Shown: piece by piece, positions 1 to 8,677 of the stretch
Layout: each line of letters opens with the position of its first letter
How positions within the stretch are numbered: the stretch's first letter is position 1
Source of the DNA: Christensenella sp.
GTDB taxonomy: Bacteria > Bacillota > Clostridia > Christensenellales > UBA3700
Assembly (NCBI GenBank): GCA_022784465.1
Contig: JALFUR010000014.1
Span: forward strand, 128,645-178,054
Direction of reading: 5' to 3'
DNA: 49,410 bases
The notes under the pieces: generated by a model
The model's input: only the letters and a program-made list of their open reading frames with translations
Database searches by the model: none
Told to the model about the DNA's origin: nothing
Translations under genes and position numbers: made by a program

Positions 1-528
1 AACGAAGTAGAAGCTTGCAAAAAATACATCCATGATTTAGGGCTTGAATTAATTATAGAAAAAACTCAAATTAAACAAATTGTATTTGACGAAAGAAAGG
101 AATCTAATCCTTGCTCTTTATGCTCAAAGATGCGTAGAGGTGCACTTAACACGGTTGCAATTAGTCACAATTGCAACAAACTTGCTCTAGGTCATCATGC
201 GGACGATGTAATTGACACATTTTTATTGTCTTTAATCTACGAAGGTAGATTATCTACTTTTGCTCCAATAAGTTATATGTCTAGATCTGATATGACTCTT
301 ATTAGACCTTTTATATATGTTTTGGAAAAAGAAGTTAAGAGTGTGACAAAAAAATACAACATGCCAATTATTCATAATCCATGCCCTGAAGATAAGCACA
401 CACAAAGAGAAGAAGTAAAAGAATTAATAGATATGATAGAAAACAAATTCGGCTACTGCAAAGACAGAATGCTTAGTGCTATTTATAATCCTGAAAGAAA
501 TAATTTGTGGGATAAATACAAAAAATAA
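1..528 (+). CDS. TtcA-family tRNA thiolation protein, 3' part only
   Basis: The reading frame is open from the first base, so the 5' end, including the PP-loop ATP-binding motif, lies outside the window; 175 residues remain. A CxxC pair sits at partial residues 38 and 41 (NPCSLCSKMRRGAL), followed by GHHADDVIDTFLLSL and a third cysteine in IHNPCPED. This three-cysteine pattern and the GHHxDD motif are typical of the TtcA/TtuA branch of tRNA 2-thiolation enzymes, which hold an Fe-S cluster and thiolate a tRNA base using ATP. Firmicute members of this kind are often annotated only as TtcA-family, so the exact base modified is not certain. A strong intrinsic terminator follows the stop codon. 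Confidence 0.8.
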   Translation, partial: NEVEACKKYIHDLGLELIIEKTQIKQIVFDERKESNPCSLCSKMRRGALNTVAISHNCNKLALGHHADDVIDTFLLSLIYEGRLSTFAPISYMSRSDMTLIRPFIYVLEKEVKSVTKKYNMPIIHNPCPEDKHTQREEVKELIDMIENKFGYCKDRMLSAIYNPERNNLWDKYKK

Positions 529-558
529 TACATTTTATTGCTTACTATCATTTACGAT

Positions 559-587
559 ATCATGCGTTTTTTGCATGATTTTTTTTT
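559..587 (+). terminator. Intrinsic terminator of the ttcA-like gene
   Basis: A 7-bp stem ATCATGC / GCATGAT with a 6-nt loop is followed directly by a long T run. It lies 30 nt past the stop codon. The hairpin also encodes the last codons and stop of the convergent spoIIID gene, so the two genes share this DNA. Confidence 0.85.
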
Positions 588-817
588 ACATATTTTTTTC
601 TTGTAGCTTCTCCGCCTCTTATATGTTTTACATTGAAATTATAATCTAATATTTCTCTTACCATTTTATAAAGCTCTTTGTTATGTTTTTTAAGTCTAAT
701 TGATATATCTTTATGTATTGTGCTTTTTGAAACATTAAAGTGTTTAGCTGCATATCTTAAAGTACATTTTTCATCTAAAATATACCTTGCAACTTGTTCA
801 TATCTACAATTAACCAT
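560..817 (-). CDS. spoIIID: Stage III sporulation transcriptional regulator SpoIIID
   Basis: This is an 85-residue DNA-binding protein. SpoIIID acts in the mother cell during sporulation, switching genes of the sigma-E regulon on or off ahead of sigma-K. The family signature is clear: a helix-turn-helix with KHFNVSKSTIHKDI at about residues 26-39, and the conserved ILDYN...HIRGGEATRKKY tail at about residues 57-75, which in B. subtilis SpoIIID forms the second, basic DNA-contact region. The length matches the usual 80-95 residues. The start is preceded by GAGGGG. Upstream is an inverted repeat at 843-862. A weak sigma-E-like match (GCATATT, 14 nt, AATAAAAT) lies at 833-861, but the transcript would then begin at the ribosome binding site, so I give it little weight. 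Confidence 0.93.
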   Translation of the reverse strand: MVNCRYEQVARYILDEKCTLRYAAKHFNVSKSTIHKDISIRLKKHNKELYKMVREILDYNFNVKHIRGGEATRKKYVKKNHAKNA

Positions 818-842
818 ATGCCCCTCTTTAGTATTTTATTTG

Positions 843-862
843 TGCATATGAACAAATATGCA
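843..862. repeat. Inverted repeat upstream of spoIIID
   Basis: TGCATAT and ATATGCA form 7-bp arms around a 6-nt spacer (GAACAA), 26 bp before the spoIIID start codon. The ACA core of the spacer resembles a degenerate SpoIIID-binding core. It could be an operator, since SpoIIID regulates its own gene in B. subtilis, but this is inference. Confidence 0.4.
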
Positions 863-950
863 TATAGGCATATTTTCAGTTTAAAATAAGTTTTTTTGCC
901 TTTATGACAATTAAGCAAAATTAAATGCTTTTCATATGGGTAAAATTATA

Positions 951-979
951 TTGATTTATAAAAATTATTTATATATAAT
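951..979 (+). promoter_or_regulatory. Sigma-A-type promoter of the surface-protein gene
   Basis: TTGATT (951-956), 17-nt spacer, TATAAT (974-979). The predicted transcript start near 986 falls at the base of the hairpin at 987-1006. Confidence 0.7.
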
Positions 980-986
980 ATATAAG

Positions 987-1006
987 ACTTGTTCGCACGG
1001 GCAAGT
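987..1006 (+). promoter_or_regulatory. Hairpin at the predicted mRNA 5' end
   Basis: ACTTGTTC and GGGCAAGT pair over 8 bp (two G-U wobbles) around a GCAC tetraloop, starting at the predicted transcription start. There is no T run, so it is not a terminator. Hairpins at mRNA 5' ends are known to slow RNase attack; that role here is inferred. Confidence 0.5.
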
Positions 1007-1049
1007 TATGTGTACGAAAATTAATTTTAATTAAATATAGGTGGTTTAA

Positions 1050-4000
1050 ATGTTTAAGAAAAACAAACTGTTATTAACTGTATTAACTCTTATCATTTGC
1101 ATAACAATGATATTTACTCTTGTTGCTTGTAAAAATGATGAGAAAGAAACAGACGAAACAGAAGAAACTATTGAACAATTATTTACTAATGGTCAATTTA
1201 CTGAAGTTTCTTCTGATTCAGAGTCTTATCCTAAGGCTCCATCAAAATGGACGGCTACTCCTGGATCTACAAGTTCACAAACAGATTTAAAAACTCCACA
1301 ATCTAGTGATGATGTTTCTAAGGGCGTTGTAGATGTAAGTAAATACACAATCGGCAATGGTAATCCAGGTAAAGCTGATAATTCTTTTGATAACAAAATG
1401 CTTATGATTAACAATATTACTGCTACATCATATGCATATGTTTCAGATAGCATTTCTTTAGATAAGAAATCTTATTATAAATTAACATTCTATGTTAAAA
1501 CATCTGACCTTTCTTCATATGGTGCTTATGCATATGTTTTAAGCGATGCTTATGGTGCTTTTGAGAATATTGATACAGATGGTAAATGGGAACAAAAAAC
1601 TATTTACTTACGTACTCCAGAAAGCGAATCAGCTTCTATTAAATTAAGCTTAGGTCTTGGAACTGGTAATGCTAAATACGGATACTTAACTAAAGGTTAT
1701 GCTTATTTTGATCAAGTTGTTCTTGAAAATCTAACTGAAGTAGAAGATGATGATACTCCATTTAGCGAATCAGACTTCAACGCATTAGAAGAAACTGAAT
1801 CTTTGATCAAAATTGATTGCAGAACAATAAATACAACTTTTGATTATACTTCAAATCAAAATGCTGCCCTATACACACCAGCACAATTAACAGGTAAAGG
1901 TGGTACAGGTTCCGGCACAGCTGCTTCAACTGGTTCTACTTATGTTGAAAAAGGAATTTTAGATATTGCTCAAAATCCAACATATAAATTCGCTGGTTAC
2001 AGCGCTGATGCTATAGCAACAGATAAAGCTACAGGTTCTATCGGAAATAGAATGTTATGCATCAATAACATTAAATCTACAGCTTATGGTTATAAAGATA
2101 ATAATGGTTTATACATTGAAAAAGATAAATATTACAAAATCACATCTAAGATTAAGACTTTAGTTGGCGAAGGATCAGGAGCTGTTGTTAGACTTGTAAA
2201 CTCTTCTTCTGAAGAACTAGTTGCATTAAACAATTTAAACACATCTGGAACTTGGCAAACTGTTGAGTTCTATGTAAAAGCTAACGCTTATACATCTAAT
2301 ACATTAAACATTGAATACTGGAATGGTTTCGGTGGACAAGGTGATGGAAAATGGACTGCTGGTGCTGCTTTCTTTGATGATTTAACATATGAAATCATTG
2401 ATCAAGCTACTTATGATTCAGCTGTTTCTTCTACTTATGTAGGTAAATATTCTTATGCTACTCCAGAAGGAACATTAATCGACATGACTGCATCATTATT
2501 AAAGTCTACTCAATATGAAAAATCATTCTTAGACGGAGAAAACTTAAAGTACACAACAACATCTATTGTTAATACAGAAGAAGCTGGAGCATTTAAGGGC
2601 GCAGATGCCACCTATTTCAATACCCTTAAAATTGATAACACAAAACCAACAGCGTTCTCTATGTCTTCAATTTACAAATTGACAATGGACGGAAAAAATG
2701 TTGACGAAACAAATAAAGAGGTATTTAAAATCTTACCTAATACTGCTTATGAATTGACATTCTGGGCTAAGACAACAAACCTAACAGAAGGTGCTTCAGC
2801 AAAAATTGCTATCATTTCATATAATCCAGATAAACAAGATGATTATGATAATGCTGTAAGCGAAATTCAAGCTATTTCTTCTATTAATTCTGATACATTA
2901 ACAGATTATGTAGATGAAAACCACTCAGGATATACAAGATTCTCAGTATACATTTTAGGTGGTGCAAAAGATACAACATATGCTGGTATATCTATCACTT
3001 TAGGAACTGGCACAAATTCTCTACAAAGCGATTCATTCGTAATGGGTCAATTATATGTATCTAATATTAGAATGCAACAAATTTCATATTCAGATTACTC
3101 TTCTGTATCTACATCTACAGTTGTATTTAAAACTTCTTTAGGTGGTTCAGGAAACTCTGGAGAATTATCTTCTAATGGTAACTTCACTTATATTGATTTA
3201 TCTAATACAAATACATTGTATAAAGATTCATTATCTCATATTTGGAATACTGAACAACAATTAATTGGAACTGCTGTACCAAAAGATTGGTCTATAACAA
3301 ACTCTGCTGCATTAGCAGTTAATGGTGGTTCTTCAAAAGCGGGTGTAATTGATGTTAATTACTATAACTTAGCTTCTATTGAAGCTGGATTAACAAAAGA
3401 AAACATATTCAGCACTATGTCATCAACATATGATAAAGAAAAACATCCAAATGTTCTATACATTGATGCACAAAATGCTACATCTATTGGATATAAATCT
3501 TCATCAATTACTTTAGATGCTAAATCATACTACATGATAAGTGTTTATGCTAAAGCTGTTTCAGGAACATTCTCAATTGATGTATCAAGAACAAATATTT
3601 CAGATCCATCTACTTCAGCTGCTCAATATACAACAGCTCAAGTTGGAAATGGTTGGAATTTATATGTATTCTATATTCAAACTGGTGTTACAAGTTCTTC
3701 AGTTTCTGTAGGTCTATATGCTGGTTTCCCTGGAAATACAGCTCCGGATGCGAATAGAAATGCTGTTTTATTCACACAAGCAACATACACTGTTATTTCT
3801 GAAAATGTTTATAACAATGCTGTTGACTCTATAAAAGAAGCTGATATGTCAAACACATCAACAATTCAATATAGATCAAAATATGCTAATTACATTTATG
3901 CTACAGACACAATGGATAATACATCTTCATCTACTACAGAAGAATTAGTATCCCCTTCTAACTGGACAGGTGCTGCTGTTGATTCTTCTGCTTCAACAAC

Positions 4001-4973
4001 TGATGATGATTTAGCAAAAGGTGTATTTAACCAAACACAAAGCAACTGGTCAGAGTTAAATATTAAACCAGATACAGATGAGTTTGTAGAAAATGTTCTA
4101 TATAGCGACATTAATAGAACTGGAGATAGCGTTCTTGTAATTTTCAACAAGAAGGATACTTCATATGGATATACATCAAATTCATTTACTCTTAAATCTA
4201 ATAAATATTACAAAGTAAGCATTGATGTATTAACAAAAGATTTGAAATATGTTGATCCAGAAACAGTAGATACTTCTGTTGAAGCATATGAAAAATGGGT
4301 AGATAAAAAGTTATATGAAACAGCTACAATCACATTGACTATTAACAATAAGACATATACATTTGGTAAATCTTTAGCAAAAGAAGCTCCTACTTTTGAA
4401 GATACAGAAGAAGGAAACATTGAAAAGAATAATTATTATGCTGATGTAGATAGAATTGTTAATAATTCTAATGGTTGGAAGACATACACATACTACATTG
4501 CTGTTGCTGACGAAATTACAGAAACAATGACAGCTACATTAAAGATTTCTCTAGGTGGCAAAAATGTTTCTTACTGGCAATCAGGATATGTATTTATAGA
4601 CAACTTTACTGTTGAAGATATTGAAGATGAAGCTGCATTTAATGCTGTTGCTCCTTCTGATGATTCTTTGACATATGGTAACGCTGCATACGATAAAGAT
4701 GTTGCTTCTATAACATATAAGATCAACTTTACTTCTGAAGATGCTACTGCTGAAGCAGAAGTTGAAGAAGAGGAAGAAGAAACTACAAGCGATTCTACAG
4801 CAAAAGACTGGTTATGGTTATATATCACATCAGGTGTTATCGGTGGTGTAATTGTTATAGTTTTGGTTATTTACTTAATTAAGAAATACGCACCAAAGGG
4901 CGGAAAGAAGTTTAAGAAAGCTAAGACAAAGACAATTACAAAAGACTCAACTAGAGGTAAGTTCTCTAACTAA
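1050..4973 (+). CDS. Giant surface lipoprotein with five repeated modules and a C-terminal membrane anchor
   Basis: This 1307-residue protein has a lipoprotein signal peptide with lipobox TLVAC (Cys27) and, unusually, a second anchor: a hydrophobic segment at about 1254-1275 followed by a Lys-rich tail. The exterior contains five diverged modules, each with a block like MLxINNxxxTxYGYxSxSxxLxxxxYYKxxxxxKT, near residues 117-151, 332-371, 526-575, 801-836 and 1028-1062. Most modules then have a GW/TW..Y.FY strand, an LGLG-like turn and GYxFFDx. This looks like tandem beta-sandwich (jelly-roll, carbohydrate-binding-like) domains, but I cannot name a family. An acidic stretch with EEEEEE precedes the membrane helix. 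The gene stands alone, with its own promoter, an AGGTGG ribosome site and a strong terminator. No catalytic motif was recognised; an adhesive or glycan-binding role is a guess. Confidence 0.85.
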   Translation: MFKKNKLLLTVLTLIICITMIFTLVACKNDEKETDETEETIEQLFTNGQFTEVSSDSESYPKAPSKWTATPGSTSSQTDLKTPQSSDDVSKGVVDVSKYTIGNGNPGKADNSFDNKMLMINNITATSYAYVSDSISLDKKSYYKLTFYVKTSDLSSYGAYAYVLSDAYGAFENIDTDGKWEQKTIYLRTPESESASIKLSLGLGTGNAKYGYLTKGYAYFDQVVLENLTEVEDDDTPFSESDFNALEETESLIKIDCRTINTTFDYTSNQNAALYTPAQLTGKGGTGSGTAASTGSTYVEKGILDIAQNPTYKFAGYSADAIATDKATGSIGNRMLCINNIKSTAYGYKDNNGLYIEKDKYYKITSKIKTLVGEGSGAVVRLVNSSSEELVALNNLNTSGTWQTVEFYVKANAYTSNTLNIEYWNGFGGQGDGKWTAGAAFFDDLTYEIIDQATYDSAVSSTYVGKYSYATPEGTLIDMTASLLKSTQYEKSFLDGENLKYTTTSIVNTEEAGAFKGADATYFNTLKIDNTKPTAFSMSSIYKLTMDGKNVDETNKEVFKILPNTAYELTFWAKTTNLTEGASAKIAIISYNPDKQDDYDNAVSEIQAISSINSDTLTDYVDENHSGYTRFSVYILGGAKDTTYAGISITLGTGTNSLQSDSFVMGQLYVSNIRMQQISYSDYSSVSTSTVVFKTSLGGSGNSGELSSNGNFTYIDLSNTNTLYKDSLSHIWNTEQQLIGTAVPKDWSITNSAALAVNGGSSKAGVIDVNYYNLASIEAGLTKENIFSTMSSTYDKEKHPNVLYIDAQNATSIGYKSSSITLDAKSYYMISVYAKAVSGTFSIDVSRTNISDPSTSAAQYTTAQVGNGWNLYVFYIQTGVTSSSVSVGLYAGFPGNTAPDANRNAVLFTQATYTVISENVYNNAVDSIKEADMSNTSTIQYRSKYANYIYATDTMDNTSSSTTEELVSPSNWTGAAVDSSASTTDDDLAKGVFNQTQSNWSELNIKPDTDEFVENVLYSDINRTGDSVLVIFNKKDTSYGYTSNSFTLKSNKYYKVSIDVLTKDLKYVDPETVDTSVEAYEKWVDKKLYETATITLTINNKTYTFGKSLAKEAPTFEDTEEGNIEKNNYYADVDRIVNNSNGWKTYTYYIAVADEITETMTATLKISLGGKNVSYWQSGYVFIDNFTVEDIEDEAAFNAVAPSDDSLTYGNAAYDKDVASITYKINFTSEDATAEAEVEEEEEETTSDSTAKDWLWLYITSGVIGGVIVIVLVIYLIKKYAPKGGKKFKKAKTKTITKDSTRGKFSN

Positions 4974-4981
4974 ACTAAATC

Positions 4982-5014
4982 GGGGATTGAGATAATCAAT
5001 CCCCTTCTTTTTTT
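4982..5014 (+). terminator. Intrinsic terminator of the surface-protein gene
   Basis: A perfect 8-bp stem GGGGATTG / CAATCCCC with a 7-nt loop is followed by TTCTTTTTTT. Its right arm encodes the last residues of the convergent LysM gene. Confidence 0.92.
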
Positions 5015-5301
5015 ATATTTATAGGTATTAAAATTCTCTGTCCAATAAATACATCATTTACCCCATTTATTTCCTTTAAAATTGATTCATCTATATTATA
5101 TCTACTAGCTATCTTATTTAAATTGTCATAAGGCTTTACTATGTAATAAAACCCATCTATAGATTCAATATATAACCATTGCCCTTCATATATTTGAGTA
5201 GCATTATTTACACTTAATATCTTTTGTTTAGGCATATTAAATTTCTTTTCTAAATAATCTAACGTTTCATTTGGCAAAACTCTATGTATAAAATTCTTCA
5301 T
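4996..5301 (-). CDS. Small protein with two LysM domains
   Basis: The protein is about 101 residues from the chosen start and consists almost entirely of two LysM repeats: FIHRVLPNETLDYLEKKF...GQWLYI and YYIVKPYDNLNKIASRY...GQRILIPI. LysM modules bind N-acetylglucosamine-containing polymers such as peptidoglycan or spore cortex. No signal peptide or membrane segment is visible, so it may act in the mother cell on a forming spore, as some coat LysM proteins do; that is inference. The frame stays open to an ATG at 5352, but that start would add 17 residues unlike LysM and overlap the divergent flippase gene. A TATAAT on this strand at 5332-5337 supports starting at 5301. Neither start has a convincing ribosome site. 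Confidence 0.75.
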   Translation of the reverse strand: MKNFIHRVLPNETLDYLEKKFNMPKQKILSVNNATQIYEGQWLYIESIDGFYYIVKPYDNLNKIASRYNIDESILKEINGVNDVFIGQRILIPINIKKEGD

Positions 5302-5330
5302 ATTAAAGTATATTTTTTTACTAATCAAAA

Positions 5331-5339
5331 TATTATACT
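5331..5339. promoter_or_regulatory. Overlapping divergent -10 elements between the LysM and flippase genes
   Basis: On the minus strand TATAAT (5332-5337) faces the LysM gene. On the plus strand TATTAT (5331-5336) or TATACT (5334-5339) faces the flippase gene. The two -10 elements occupy the same bases. No good -35 hexamer is visible on either side, so both calls are tentative. Confidence 0.35.
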
Positions 5340-5342
5340 TAC

Positions 5343-6839
5343 ATGAAGACATTCTTAAAATCTTTTTCCGTTGTTACCTTTTTTGCACTATTAACTCGAT
5401 GCATATCATTTTTGTTTAAAATTTATCTTTCTAGAACTTTAGGAGCTGAAATACTAGGTTTATATCAAATTAGTTTATCTGTATTTATGCTTTTATCTTC
5501 TTTTTCTACAACAGGTATCCCTCTTGCTATATCGAGAATAACCGCCCAAGAAAGCATCACTAACAATAACAAAAAGATTTTTGCCTATCTCACCTCTGCT
5601 CTTGTTCTAGCGTTTGTACTATCTGCCCTTCCTTGTGCATTTATGTTAATTTTTCCAAATGCATTGAATTTTTTCTTTCAAGATACTAGATGCAGTAAAA
5701 TCTTACTTGTTATGATGCCGTTATTTTTTACTGTAAGCATTTATGCTATTATTCGAAACTATTTTTGCGGCAAAAAAGATTTTAACATATTCTCAATAAC
5801 AGAACTTTTAGATGAAATACTTAAAATTATTGTAGCTATAATCCTTTTTTCAACATCATGCTTTTTTATGATTGATAAATTATACACATATGCGCTTGCA
5901 ATGGTAATTGGAGATGTTTTATTAATAATTGTAATAATCATTATTTATATAAAGAAAAAAGGTCGCTTTGCTCCTCCTATTTATTTTAATGAAATTATAA
6001 AATATTCAGCGCCTATATCTCTGCAGCGAATCATAGCAACGCTTTTATCTTCCTTTATTTCCATTACACTTCCATTTGAACTTGTAAATCAATGTGGTTT
6101 AAGTGTAAGCGAATCTACTGCTGAGTTTGGACGAGCAACTGCTATGGTAATGAGTCTTATCATGGCGCCAAATGCCATACTTGGTTCATTAAATATTATT
6201 TTAATTCCAGATATTGCGGAGCTATCTTACAAACACAGCAATTCAATTTTGTCACAAAAAATAAGTAAAACTATTTTATTAACTACATTTATTGCCTCTT
6301 TATTTTTATCCATATTCTTAGGCCTTGGAAATGAGCTTGGTGAGTATTTATATAAAGATAATAAAGTTGGTGAGTATTTAACTATTGCTGCTTTTATTGT
6401 CATTCCACAAAGCATAAACTTTTATCTTATATCCATTTTAAATACCACAAAAAATGAAAATAAATCCTTCTATACCTACGCTTTTTCATCGCTATTTTTA
6501 ATTGCCATAATATTTATTACACCAAAATACTTAAATATCTATTCTTATTTTTGCGCGCTATTTGTTTTTCACCTTGTAAGCGCACTGTTAAATGGATATA
6601 TACTCAACAAACAAATACCTTTTTCGCTTACTAGTTTAAAGTTGTCCATCTACATTATTTTATACTCAATAATTTGCGGCATAACTGCAAAATATATCTC
6701 GAATAAATTAAATATTCATATTCTTCTAAAACTATTAATTTTAGGCTTATTTGAACTTATTTTACATGCTATCCCATTGCTGATATATTCTTGTATAAAA
6801 AATAAGCAACCCATGCAAAAGATTTTATTACATAAATAG
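5343..6839 (+). CDS. spoVB: SpoVB/MurJ-type lipid flippase (MOP superfamily)
   Basis: This is a 498-residue polytopic protein with about 14 hydrophobic segments. The N-terminus (LSRTLGAEILGLYQISLSV and FSTTGIPLAISRITAQE) is characteristic of the SpoVB/YtgP branch of the polysaccharide-export and lipid II flippase superfamily. SpoVB is needed for spore cortex formation and probably moves undecaprenyl-linked precursors across the membrane; YtgP-type relatives work in vegetative wall synthesis. The nearby LysM and SpoIIID genes favour a sporulation role, but the symbol is not certain. There is no clear Shine-Dalgarno sequence before the ATG, and a -10-like element lies 3-6 nt upstream of it. The next gene starts 41 nt after the stop codon. 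Confidence 0.8.
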   Translation: MKTFLKSFSVVTFFALLTRCISFLFKIYLSRTLGAEILGLYQISLSVFMLLSSFSTTGIPLAISRITAQESITNNNKKIFAYLTSALVLAFVLSALPCAFMLIFPNALNFFFQDTRCSKILLVMMPLFFTVSIYAIIRNYFCGKKDFNIFSITELLDEILKIIVAIILFSTSCFFMIDKLYTYALAMVIGDVLLIIVIIIIYIKKKGRFAPPIYFNEIIKYSAPISLQRIIATLLSSFISITLPFELVNQCGLSVSESTAEFGRATAMVMSLIMAPNAILGSLNIILIPDIAELSYKHSNSILSQKISKTILLTTFIASLFLSIFLGLGNELGEYLYKDNKVGEYLTIAAFIVIPQSINFYLISILNTTKNENKSFYTYAFSSLFLIAIIFITPKYLNIYSYFCALFVFHLVSALLNGYILNKQIPFSLTSLKLSIYIILYSIICGITAKYISNKLNIHILLKLLILGLFELILHAIPLLIYSCIKNKQPMQKILLHK

Positions 6840-6843
6840 CATA

Positions 6844-6852
6844 TGCTATAAT
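6844..6852 (+). promoter_or_regulatory. Extended -10 promoter of the folate operon
   Basis: TGCTATAAT is an extended -10 element (TG-N-TATAAT) with no strong -35. It lies about 20 nt before the folC ribosome site, just past the flippase stop codon. Confidence 0.45.
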
Positions 6853-6879
6853 TAATTGGGTTATCTTAATGGAGGAAAC

Positions 6880-8136
6880 ATGAATTACAACGAAACTATA
6901 GAATACATTAATAATGAATCAAAAAAAGGAAGTATTTATGGTTTAGATACAATAAATAACTTTCTAGACAAATTAAATAGACCAGATAGTGATTTAAATA
7001 TAATAAGCATAGCAGGAACAAATGGTAAGGGCTCTACTTCAAGTTTTATTACAAACATCTTAATTGACGCTGGATACAAAGTTGGAACATTTAATTCCCC
7101 TGCTGTTTTTTCTTTTAATGAAACTTTTCTTATTAATGGACAAGCTGCATCAAACGAGTTATGCGCAAAATACATTAGCATGGTAAAAGAAGAAGTTGAT
7201 AAACTTGTTAAAGAAAATTCTAAATATATCCCAACTTCATTTGAACAGCAATTTGCAGCAGCTTTATTAATGTTTAAAAATGAAAATTGCGATATCGTTA
7301 TTTTAGAAGCCGGCATGGGTGGAAAAGATGATGCTACAAACTCAATTAAGGATAATTTGGTATCAATAATTACATCCATTAATTATGATCATACAGAATA
7401 TTTGGGAGACACACTTGAAAAAATAGCTGAAAATAAATTCGGAATTGTTAGAAAAAATCTCATTACATGTAAACAAAATCGCAATATAATGAAGATTTTT
7501 AGAAAAGCTCATAATCTAAAAGTTTGCAAAGCTCCTGTGCCACAAATATCTACACTATCTTCTCAAACTTTCTTATATGGCTCAAGACAATACAAAATAC
7601 AAATGATAGGTCTTCATCAACTAAACAACGCAGCACTTGCAATAGAATGCGCTAAATTTTTAAGAAAGAAAGGATTTAAAATTAAATACAAAAACATTAC
7701 AAAAGGGTTATTTAATACAACGCTACCAGGAAGAATTGAAATTATAAACTTTAATGGTAAAAAAGTTATTCTTGATGGAGCTCATAATGTTGAAGCTGCA
7801 AAAGCTCTACACAATTGTATCAAGGCGCTAGTTTTTGATAACAAAACAGCACTTGTTTTTGGAGCATTTAAAGATAAAGATATAGATGGAGTTTTATCTA
7901 ATATTGAATTTTTCGATTCTCCTATCTATATAGCATCTGCTCCAACTGAGCGTGGACTAGACCTTTCTTCTTTGAAAAATATTTGCTTAAAATATTATAA
8001 AAATGTTATAACTAATACTAGCATTTCTAATGCTTTGAAAAATGCATTAGACAGCGATGCAGAATATATAATTGTTTTTGGGTCTTTCAGTATTTTATCT
8101 GAAGCAAAAGCATATATAAGAGGAAACAATGGATAA
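6880..8136 (+). CDS. folC: Folylpolyglutamate / dihydrofolate synthase
   Basis: This Mur-ligase-family enzyme is 418 residues long. It joins glutamate to dihydropteroate and lengthens the polyglutamate tail of folates with ATP. The P-loop GTNGKGST lies at residues 46-53; [14 protein letters not shown] at about 140 and YDHTEYLG at about 170 are family motifs, and the C-terminal ligase domain has [15 protein letters not shown] set the start at the ATG at 6880 because GGAGG (6871-6875) precedes it; the in-frame TTG at 6856 would place that ribosome site inside the gene. It is the first gene of a folate operon and overlaps folE by 8 nt. Confidence 0.93.
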   Translation: MNYNETIEYINNESKKGSIYGLDTINNFLDKLNRPDSDLNIISIAGTNGKGSTSSFITNILIDAGYKVGTFNSPAVFSFNETFLINGQAASNELCAKYISMVKEEVDKLVKENSKYIPTSFEQQFAAALLMFKNENCDIVILEAGMGGKDDATNSIKDNLVSIITSINYDHTEYLGDTLEKIAENKFGIVRKNLITCKQNRNIMKIFRKAHNLKVCKAPVPQISTLSSQTFLYGSRQYKIQMIGLHQLNNAALAIECAKFLRKKGFKIKYKNITKGLFNTTLPGRIEIINFNGKKVILDGAHNVEAAKALHNCIKALVFDNKTALVFGAFKDKDIDGVLSNIEFFDSPIYIASAPTERGLDLSSLKNICLKYYKNVITNTSISNALKNALDSDAEYIIVFGSFSILSEAKAYIRGNNG

Positions 8137-8677
8137 GCAAAAGATTAAGGACGCAATCAATAATTTATTGCAAGCTATAGGAGAAGATCCTTCTAGAGAA
8201 GGCTTAATTGACACTCCAGATAGAGTTGCTCGTATGTATGAAGAAATACTTGCCGGATATAACGACGATGCTTCTATTCATTTAAGCAAGACATTTAATG
8301 TACAAACAAGTGATATAGTAATTGAAAAAGATATAATGTTCTCTTCAATGTGCGAACATCATTTAATGCCTTTTTTTGGAAAAATTCATATTGCTTATAT
8401 TCCTAACGGAAAAGTTGTTGGTTTATCTAAACTTGCTCGCTGTGTAGAAACGTATGCTAGAAGATTGCAATTACAAGAAAAGTTAACAAGAGAAATTTGT
8501 GAAGCTATTATGACTCATTTAAAACCAATAGGTGCAATAGTTATTTGTGAAGCAGAACATACATGTATGACTTGTAGAGGCGTTCGCAAAATGGGATCAA
8601 AAACTATAACCTATTCAGTACTAGGCAATATGCCTCAATCAGATATCGATAAAGTATTTAGACTTATTAAAGAATGA
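8129..8677 (+). CDS. folE: GTP cyclohydrolase I
   Basis: The 182-residue enzyme opens the purine ring of GTP and rearranges it to dihydroneopterin triphosphate, the first committed step of folate synthesis. The zinc ligands are all present: Cys75 and His78 in [11 protein letters not shown] and Cys146 in [11 protein letters not shown]. The [20 protein letters not shown] segment is also diagnostic. The start overlaps the end of folC and the stop overlaps the folP start in an ATGA arrangement, which implies coupled translation. Confidence 0.97.
   Translation: MDKQKIKDAINNLLQAIGEDPSREGLIDTPDRVARMYEEILAGYNDDASIHLSKTFNVQTSDIVIEKDIMFSSMCEHHLMPFFGKIHIAYIPNGKVVGLSKLARCVETYARRLQLQEKLTREICEAIMTHLKPIGAIVICEAEHTCMTCRGVRKMGSKTITYSVLGNMPQSDIDKVFRLIKE

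Noticed and set aside
833..861. Sigma-E-like promoter for spoIIID (GCATATT-14-AATAAAAT)
   Set aside because: The -35 fits but the -10 matches only 6 of 8 and the start would leave no room for the ribosome site; kept only as a remark.
6856..6879. TTG start for folC, and similar upstream starts for uvrB, rpiB, GH3 and the EamA gene
   Set aside because: In each case a good Shine-Dalgarno sequence sits before the downstream ATG and the extra residues are unlike the family.
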